Below are positions 6,692 to 12,057 of a stretch of 12,057 bases of DNA, in pieces (position 1 is the stretch's first letter; each line of letters begins with the position of its first letter). The DNA lies in the NCBI GenBank assembly GCA_009927065.1, contig RFNU01000078.1, positions 1 through 12,057 on the forward strand, written 5' to 3'. The stretch comes from a bacterium (GTDB lineage: Bacteria > Pseudomonadota > Gammaproteobacteria > Berkiellales > Berkiellaceae). The position numbers and the translations under genes are program-made. The notes beneath the pieces were generated by a model. The model was not told the origin of the DNA, ran no database searches, and worked only from the letters and a program-made list of their open reading frames with translations.

Positions 6692-9398
6692 AATATCGGT
6701 TCTCTCCAGGCGCTGTAACATTAGAAACACAACGAGGGCAAAGTCCTTGATTTAATAAAGACACTCTATGCCAACAACGTTGACATTTATCAACATTATC
6801 TAAATGCTTAACTTCAAATGAAACTTCTCTTAACTGTTTATCGGCAATCACCTGAACTTCTGAAACAAGAAGTATAAACTTTAGTTCATTGGCCCAATCC
6901 AGCAAGATATGTGATGAGGGGACGTTTAAGGTTACTGTTGCTTCCAACGCAGAGCCTATTACTCCTTGCTGACGAAGGGCTTCGAGTTGAGGCTGAATCT
7001 CTTTTTTAAGGGCCAAGACCGCTTCTGCTGCCTGTATGTGCTCAGATGTTAACAGGTTTGCTATATGATCTAATGACGGCCATCTGTTCATTAAGATAGA
7101 TTCTGAGTCTTTCAAGTGAAAATGTTGCCAAGCATCTTCAGCGGTAAAAGGTAAAACAGGGGTTAATTGATGAACTAATGAGATAAATAAGTAATAAAGT
7201 GTTGTCTGGCAAGAACGACGTGCTTGGCTGGATGCATGCGCTGTATAGAGCCTGTCTTTAATAATATCTAAATAATCAGAGCCTAATTCATTAACACAAA
7301 AATCTACTATTGAACGAGTAACAGCGTCAAAATCGTATTGTGCATAAGAGTCTCTTGCTTGGTTTTGCATCTGAGCAATCCGATACAAGAAATATTTATC
7401 GAGTAAAGTCATGTGATCTGAAGAGAGCGCATCTTTCAGCTGAAAATCAAAAAGGTTGCTTAATAAAAATCGTAATGTATTGCGGATACGACGATAAATA
7501 TCCGAAGTTCTATTAAGAATTTCATCACCAATAGCCATTTCTTCACGATAATTTGAAGTAGCTACCCACAAGCGCAAGACATCGATGCCATACTTATCAG
7601 CAACTTCAAAAGGAGAAATGACATTACCTAATGACTTAGACATTTTTTTACCGTCACGATCAACCGTAAATCCGTGAGTTAAGACGGCTTTATAAGGAGG
7701 AATATCCATACGCCCCATAGAGCAAATTAACGATGACTGAAACCACCCTCTATACTGATCAACACCTTCTAAATATAAATCTGCTGGAAAATTCAAATCT
7801 TGGCCCATCAAAATATGAAATACCGATCCTGAATCAAACCATACATCTAACGTATCGCGACTTGCTACCCACTCATCACCTTCAACACCCCAATCGATGG
7901 GCTTACTACCAAACCATGCTTCCAGTCCATCCTTTTCAATCGCACAAGCAACCTTTTCGATAATAGCACTCATTTGAGGATGGACTTCGTATGTTTGTTC
8001 ATGATAAATCAAAACAAGTGGTGTTCCCCAATGACGTTGACGAGAAATGCACCAATCAGGACGTTGTTCAATCATTTTTTCCATACGCTGAGCACCCCAA
8101 TGTGGATGCCATGCTACCTTATGAATAGATTCAATAATATCTTTTTTAAAAGATGGAGAAAGACTCACAAACCATTGTGGAGTTGCTCTGTAAAAAATAG
8201 GTTTCTTATGACGCCAACAAACTAAATAAGAATGCTCAAATGAGTTATTTGCTAGTAAACAATTTTTGTCTTTTAACAGATTGGTAATAATAGGTTCAGC
8301 TTCAAAGTTGTTTAAACCCGCAACATCGGGAACAGAGGCAACAAAACGACCTCTGGCATCCAACAGTTGTAAAGGCTTTAATTGAGCCGCTCGACCTAAT
8401 TCATAATCTTCAGGCCCATGATCTGGAGCCGTATGCACAAACCCTGTTCCAGCATCAGTAGTAACGTGATCACCCGCTAAAAGAGGTACTTGGCGATCGT
8501 AAAGAGGGTGCTGCACACATTGGTTTTCCCAATGTTCATGACTGATTGGGGTAATAGTCACATCATCTAAAGACCAGCCCCATCGTTTTAGAGAGGCCTC
8601 GACTAAAGGTTGCGCCACAAAATACGCTTGATCATGGCGGATGACGGCGACATAAGCAATGGTCTTACCATAAGCAACCGCTTGATTTGAAGGTATGGTC
8701 CAAGGCGTAGTTGTCCAAATCACAACGCTCGCATTTAATAATTGCCCATCGATCATTTTTCTTTCAGAAAAAGAAAATTTGACATCAATGCTTGTTGATA
8801 CCTTTGGGGCAAATTCTGTTTCTGCTTCTGATAAAGATGATTGACAATGTGGGCACCAATGAACAGGTTTTAACCCTGATTTTACTAAATCCTTATCAAG
8901 CATCGATTTAAATTGGCGCACAATATTAGCTTCAAAAGAGCTATCCATTGTGGCATAACGATGAGTCCAATCAGCTTGTACACCTAACCGCTTAAAACCA
9001 CTTGCTTGAATCTCAATTTGTTCAGAAGCATAGTCACGACAGTGCTGGCGAAAAATCGCTGCGGGCATATTACGACCTATTTTTCGTTCTACTTGAATTT
9101 CTATAGGTAACCCGTGACAATCCCATCCTGGAATATAAGGAGCACAATAGCCCTCTAAATTTTTTGACTTTAAAATAAAGTCTTTCAATATTTTGTTAAC
9201 AGCATGACCAATATGAATGCAACCGTTAGCATAAGGAGGGCCATCATTTAAAATAAACTTTGGAGCATCTTGACGAGAATCTATTAATTTTTGGTAACAA
9301 GCATGCTCTTCCCAAAACTTGATGAATTCTGGTTCACGGCGTGCAAGATCACCTTTCATGGGAAAATCAGTTTGTGGCAAATTTAAAGTTTCTTTCAT
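6684..9398 (-). CDS. ileS: Isoleucyl-tRNA synthetase
   Basis: IleS charges tRNA-Ile with isoleucine. From the ATG the protein is 904 aa (E. coli 938), with the class I features in order: HIGH (62-65, in PPYANGCIHIGH), an editing domain with GTGFVHTAPDHGPEDY (about 317-332), the CWRHKKP segment near 394-400, KMSKS (585-589), the anticodon-binding region, and a C-terminal zinc finger with cysteines C872, C875, C887 and C890 (CQRCWH and CPRCVSN). This is the bacterial IleS form with a full editing site and zinc domain. The start is GTG-ATG in tandem. I chose the ATG at 9396-9398, but GTG at 9401 is equally possible and neither has a clear ribosome binding site. It is followed by the overlapping lspA. 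The upstream spacer lacks the ribF often found there. Confidence 0.97.
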   Translation of the reverse strand: MKETLNLPQTDFPMKGDLARREPEFIKFWEEHACYQKLIDSRQDAPKFILNDGPPYANGCIHIGHAVNKILKDFILKSKNLEGYCAPYIPGWDCHGLPIEIQVERKIGRNMPAAIFRQHCRDYASEQIEIQASGFKRLGVQADWTHRYATMDSSFEANIVRQFKSMLDKDLVKSGLKPVHWCPHCQSSLSEAETEFAPKVSTSIDVKFSFSERKMIDGQLLNASVVIWTTTPWTIPSNQAVAYGKTIAYVAVIRHDQAYFVAQPLVEASLKRWGWSLDDVTITPISHEHWENQCVQHPLYDRQVPLLAGDHVTTDAGTGFVHTAPDHGPEDYELGRAAQLKPLQLLDARGRFVASVPDVAGLNNFEAEPIITNLLKDKNCLLANNSFEHSYLVCWRHKKPIFYRATPQWFVSLSPSFKKDIIESIHKVAWHPHWGAQRMEKMIEQRPDWCISRQRHWGTPLVLIYHEQTYEVHPQMSAIIEKVACAIEKDGLEAWFGSKPIDWGVEGDEWVASRDTLDVWFDSGSVFHILMGQDLNFPADLYLEGVDQYRGWFQSSLICSMGRMDIPPYKAVLTHGFTVDRDGKKMSKSLGNVISPFEVADKYGIDVLRLWVATSNYREEMAIGDEILNRTSDIYRRIRNTLRFLLSNLFDFQLKDALSSDHMTLLDKYFLYRIAQMQNQARDSYAQYDFDAVTRSIVDFCVNELGSDYLDIIKDRLYTAHASSQARRSCQTTLYYLFISLVHQLTPVLPFTAEDAWQHFHLKDSESILMNRWPSLDHIANLLTSEHIQAAEAVLALKKEIQPQLEALRQQGVIGSALEATVTLNVPSSHILLDWANELKFILLVSEVQVIADKQLREVSFEVKHLDNVDKCQRCWHRVSLLNQGLCPRCVSNVTAPGENRYYG

Positions 9399-9427
9399 CA
9401 CGATAATTTATTTTAAAAATAAAGCTT

Positions 9428-9433
9428 ATTATA
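9428..9433 (-). promoter_or_regulatory. Possible -10 box for ileS-lspA
   Basis: A perfect TATAAT on the minus strand, preceded by TTGGG, lies about 30 nt before the ileS start. It would give a leader of roughly 20 nt. No good -35 hexamer is seen at 16-18 nt, so this is a partial match. Confidence 0.35.
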
Positions 9434-9677
9434 CCCAATGCACTGATAACACTCTAGCATTTGTAAGAACTTTTAACCTATTGCTAGTGAATCATCTTCC
9501 TGATGACAGACGAGTCAACTCTGAGTGTGCTAATCGAGAGAGGCAACGATTAGAAATTGCATGCTGTATAACCGCATCGATAAAAAAAAAGTTCCTCAAA
9601 AAGGATATAAACGTGTTCTCTTATCTAATCAACAGCACATCGATTTAGTTTCATGCTTGCATGCAGTCAAATTTTTT

Positions 9678-11153
9678 TTAATAAGCAACACGCTGATAAA
9701 TATATTTAATATCCCTATAAATCGCTAATAAATATAAAAAGCCGCATAATGAAACAATGCTAATCAATAGCATAAAATAAGTCCATCCAGCTATTTCCAT
9801 ATGTTGCTGCAAGAAATCGAAAGTGAGCCCGCCTGCCAATATAATAAAAAGAGCAGCCCAAGCTCTTAAAAATAAACTTTTCGGTAATTTAAAAAACCGC
9901 TTTGTTAATCGACAATAAGAATTAAAAATGGTTAATTGAACAAAAAGTGTCAGCATCGTTGATGTTGCAATTCCTATTGTTGACCAAGGGGCGAAAAAAT
10001 AATCTGATGTTAAATTAACAAGCGATCCTATCAAGTGAGTCTTGATAATTAAATTTTGCTGGCCTCTGATCGTGCAAATAATCACAAATATTTTATTCAA
10101 GGTTATCGGCAGGATACATAAGACAAAAACTTTCAAAAGTGCTGCTGTCCGTTCAATACTCAGGGGATTTTTTAAAAAGACATTAATAAGATAAGGAGCT
10201 AAGACATAACCCCCAACCACACAAGGCAAAACAAAGTAAAAAATAAATAATATTGCTTTATTTTCGAGTTGAACTCGTTTTATTGAAGATTGATAATCTT
10301 TTGCATAATAACTTGAAAAAACAACAGATAAAGAGTAAACAATTACACCCAAAGGAAGCTCTATAATACGCTCACATAAGTAGTACTCACTAATGGATCC
10401 TGCATGACTATAAGTTAAAAATATCTGATCAATCGTTGTATTAAATAAAATCAAAAATCCCATGACTGAAAGCTTCATAAAATTAACAAAAAGTGGTTTA
10501 GACTCTTTTGTTAATGCAAAATCTTTTTTAAAAAAAGGGGCATAGTGTCTTCCAGCACAATACTGCACAAACAATTGGAGGATTCCAGCAAAAAAAACAG
10601 CTTGAGCTAGGCCAATCAGCGTAACACTTCCCTTTAATAACGTAATAATTATTGTTAAATTTAAAATTATGGGAGAAAATCCATTAAGTAGATAGCGGTG
10701 ATGCAACTGCATTAACAAGGCATAGAAACTTACTAATGAGATAAAAAAACCATAGGGGACTATCCATCGCAAAACAACTACAAATTCATTATATTTGCTA
10801 GTGTCTTCCATCATTCCGGGCGCTAAAAATGAAATCCAAAAACGAGGGGCAATAATCACAGATAGGGTAAAAAACCCCATACAAATGATTAAGAATAAAA
10901 AAGCTTGATGATAAAGCTTGCGGTAAGCCTCTTTATTAGATTTTTGAGTGTTGGCTAATTCAGGAAGAAGTGCCTGAGAAAATGACCCTTCTGCAAAAAA
11001 GCGCCGTGTTAACTGCGAAATTCTAAACGCCATAACAAAAACATCTAAAAGAGGACCTGCACCAAAAATGGAATATAATAGGAATTCTCTTATAAATCCT
11101 GTGATTCTTGATAAAAATGTTACGAGCGATAATGGAAATATAGACTTTAACAT
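9678..11153 (-). CDS. murJ: Lipid II flippase MurJ (MviN)
   Basis: MurJ moves lipid II across the inner membrane for peptidoglycan synthesis. From the chosen ATG at 11151-11153 the protein is 491 aa (E. coli 511), almost entirely hydrophobic helices as in MOP-superfamily flippases. The N-terminal signature is intact: R16, R22, GAGPLLD with D37, and LTRRFFAEGSFSQALLPEL with R50-R51. R262 in ERIIELPLG matches the essential arginine in the TM7-8 region of E. coli MurJ. MLKSIFPLSLVTFLSR is the family-like start. In-frame ATGs at 11192 and 11228 would add up to 25 unusual residues, and a TAGAAT -10 box at 11183-11188 would lie inside them. No start has a good ribosome binding site. It is divergent from rpsT. 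Confidence 0.94.
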   Translation of the reverse strand: MLKSIFPLSLVTFLSRITGFIREFLLYSIFGAGPLLDVFVMAFRISQLTRRFFAEGSFSQALLPELANTQKSNKEAYRKLYHQAFLFLIICMGFFTLSVIIAPRFWISFLAPGMMEDTSKYNEFVVVLRWIVPYGFFISLVSFYALLMQLHHRYLLNGFSPIILNLTIIITLLKGSVTLIGLAQAVFFAGILQLFVQYCAGRHYAPFFKKDFALTKESKPLFVNFMKLSVMGFLILFNTTIDQIFLTYSHAGSISEYYLCERIIELPLGVIVYSLSVVFSSYYAKDYQSSIKRVQLENKAILFIFYFVLPCVVGGYVLAPYLINVFLKNPLSIERTAALLKVFVLCILPITLNKIFVIICTIRGQQNLIIKTHLIGSLVNLTSDYFFAPWSTIGIATSTMLTLFVQLTIFNSYCRLTKRFFKLPKSLFLRAWAALFIILAGGLTFDFLQQHMEIAGWTYFMLLISIVSLCGFLYLLAIYRDIKYIYQRVAY

Positions 11154-11157
11154 AGAC

Positions 11158-11187
11158 TTGCGTGTAGAATTTGTTAAGATGTATTCT
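11158..11187 (+). promoter_or_regulatory. Candidate rpsT promoter
   Basis: TTGCGT (11158-11163), an 18-nt spacer and TATTCT (11182-11187) point towards rpsT and predict a leader of about 50 nt. The -10 box occupies nearly the same bases as the proposed murJ -10 on the other strand. The match is moderate. Confidence 0.28.
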
Positions 11188-11211
11188 AGCATAGATTTAA
11201 CGTCTAAATAA
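11183..11211 (-). promoter_or_regulatory. Candidate murJ promoter
   Basis: Minus-strand TTATTT (11206-11211), a 17-nt spacer and TAGAAT (11183-11188) sit about 30 nt before the chosen murJ ATG. The -10 box matches consensus at five of six positions. If correct, the two upstream murJ ATGs are ruled out or very unlikely. Confidence 0.35.
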
Positions 11212-11242
11212 CAAAAATATATACTCAAGGAGTTTTTAAGAA

Positions 11243-11515
11243 ATGGCTAACAGTAAACAAGCTGAAAAACGTATTCGTCAAAATGAGAAAAGCCGTCAAA
11301 ATAACAAATGGCAAGTCACTCGCATGCGTACAGCTATTAAAAATGTTCGTACAAATATTGAATTAAAAGATTATGACAAATCAATGGAAACTTACAGATT
11401 AGCAACTTCTATTATCGATAGAATGCAATCCAAAGGTAAAGTTCATAAAAACACAGCAGCTCGTCTAAAAAGTCGTCTTAATAAGGCTATTAAAGCTCTT
11501 GTCGTAGCAGCATAA
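11243..11515 (+). CDS. rpsT: 30S ribosomal protein S20
   Basis: S20 binds 16S rRNA early in small-subunit assembly. The 90-aa product (E. coli 87) begins MANSKQAEKRIRQNEKSR and continues with the family's basic helical pattern (RMRTAIKNVR, KGKVHKNTAARLKSRLNKAI). The ATG has a strong AAGGAG about 10 nt upstream, unlike the UUG start used in E. coli. It is a single gene divergent from murJ, the usual gammaproteobacterial layout, and ends in a strong intrinsic terminator 55 nt past the stop. Confidence 0.98.
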   Translation: MANSKQAEKRIRQNEKSRQNNKWQVTRMRTAIKNVRTNIELKDYDKSMETYRLATSIIDRMQSKGKVHKNTAARLKSRLNKAIKALVVAA

Positions 11516-11569
11516 TACTGTAGATTATTTTTTAGCTATTTTTTAAATCTCCACTTGCTATCCTCTATT

Positions 11570-11601
11570 AAAAAGGCTTGTAGTCTCAGACAAGCCTTTT
11601 T
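11570..11601 (+). terminator. Rho-independent terminator of rpsT
   Basis: AAAAAGGCTTG and CAAGCCTTTTT pair perfectly over 11 bp around a 10-nt loop, with the T-run forming the end of the stem. The A-run on the other side would let it work on both strands. Confidence 0.9.
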
Positions 11602-11834
11602 GTTAACTGGTTTAATTTTTGCCACGACACCAATACAATACTCTATACGAGCTCATTGGGAAGAAGTGCTGCTCAGATGTGCCAACCTGAAATTCAGTTG
11701 AAACAACTATTTTTTAAAAAAACTCGCGGAATTTTCACCATTCAACATTTTTGTAAAAATTTGAGTGGAGATGGAGTGCGAGACCTTATAGGATCGGCTA
11801 ATCGAAAAGATATTTTCTTGTATCAGCATGAGTT

Positions 11835-11862
11835 TTGACCGAAGCGATTTTTGGCGTATAAT
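11835..11862 (+). promoter_or_regulatory. Strong sigma70 promoter upstream of tnpB
   Basis: TTGACC (11835-11840), 16-nt spacer and a perfect TATAAT (11857-11862) make this the best promoter match in the window. It should start RNA near 11869 and read rightwards into the TnpB region. What it was built to express is unclear. Confidence 0.55.
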
Positions 11863-11930
11863 CACTCTCTTGATTTATGGACGTGTTTTCGATGCTGACA
11901 ACAGATTGTCTTGATAATACTCTTAAAGAG

Positions 11931-11951
11931 GTTCTCGATTTGAGAAAGAAC
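11931..11951 (+). repeat. Imperfect hairpin upstream of tnpB
   Basis: GTTCTC can pair with GA plus GAAC around a 5-nt loop, with a 4-nt bulge in the right arm. IS200/IS605 elements carry imperfect subterminal hairpins, so this could belong to the element's left end. The element boundary cannot be fixed from one side. Confidence 0.22.
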
Positions 11952-11991
11952 AGTCATCAGATAAAAAAAATATGCTTGAAAAACAAAACAC

Positions 11992-12057
11992 TTGCTCAAA
12001 GCTTATCGCTATCGCCTCTATCCTGACGAAGAACAAGAAACGTTCCTGAAAAAGCAT
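11992..12057 (+). CDS. tnpB: IS200/IS605-family TnpB (OrfB), N-terminus only, cut by window edge
   Basis: The last 22 codons read LLKAYRYRLYPDEEQETFLKKH (first L from the TTG). The pattern LKAYRYRLYP-x2-EQ is the hallmark start of the helix-turn-helix domain of TnpB/OrfB proteins from IS200/IS605 and IS607 elements. TnpB is an RNA-guided DNA nuclease related to Cas12 that helps the element persist. The TTG at 11992-11994 is the only plausible start, because a stop lies five codons upstream (11977-11979) and no ATG or GTG falls between. No clear ribosome binding site is visible. The RuvC domain, zinc finger and any omegaRNA would lie beyond the right edge. No TnpA gene is in the window. I cannot tell whether the gene is intact. 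Confidence 0.75.
   Translation, partial: MLKAYRYRLYPDEEQETFLKKH

Larger units (their letters stand above)
11602..11991. other. Intergenic region between rpsT and tnpB
   Basis: About 390 nt hold no gene I can recognise. From 11602 to 11834 there is only a short open frame without a ribosome binding site. A strong promoter lies at 11835-11862. From 11877 a 49-codon frame (to 12026) begins just after it, but it lacks a ribosome binding site and overlaps tnpB in another frame. An imperfect hairpin at 11931-11951 could be part of an insertion-sequence end. Confidence 0.45.

Noticed and set aside
7733..8225. Two plus-strand open frames opposite ileS
   Set aside because: They are antisense shadows of the conserved IleS coding sequence.
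11656..11838. 60-codon plus-strand frame after rpsT
   Set aside because: TTG start, no ribosome binding site, no known family.

Overview
The window looks like chromosomal housekeeping DNA from an AT-rich gammaproteobacterium. Evidence for this is the gacA/uvrY-uvrC-pgsA gene order, a YccA-type FtsH modulator, and rpsT divergent from a murJ/ileS/lspA block. The low G+C and loose spacers would fit a host-associated lineage such as Legionellales or Coxiellales, but that placement is inference.

Layout, left to right. (1) 1-790: a membrane M48 metallopeptidase on the minus strand, cut by the left edge. (2) 1030-4188: uvrY, uvrC and pgsA, all on the minus strand. uvrY and uvrC overlap by 8 nt. A perfect 12-bp inverted repeat lies over the uvrC stop, ahead of pgsA. 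(3) 4321-4638: a single-domain rhodanese on the minus strand, followed upstream by a repeat-rich spacer. (4) 5099-5770: yccA on the plus strand, with its own promoter and terminator. (5) 5771-6223: a convergent gap with a second strong terminator-like hairpin and no gene. (6) 6224-9398: ileS-lspA on the minus strand, overlapping by 8 nt. (7) 9678-11153: murJ on the minus strand. ribF, usually found between murJ and ileS in relatives, is not there. (8) 11243-11515: rpsT on the plus strand with a textbook terminator. (9) 11602-12057: a spacer with a strong promoter. It ends in the first codons of an IS200/IS605-type TnpB protein, cut by the right edge.

The genes cover DNA repair (uvrC), global regulation (uvrY), phospholipid synthesis (pgsA), membrane protein quality control (M48 peptidase, yccA), translation (ileS, rpsT), lipoprotein maturation (lspA) and peptidoglycan precursor export (murJ). 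I see no defence system, CRISPR array, tRNA or rRNA. I found no convincing undescribed system. The points most worth checking are the altered receiver domain of the UvrY homologue, the missing ribF, the hairpin on the uvrC stop, the unassigned terminator near 5850, and the edge-truncated TnpB with a strong promoter upstream.
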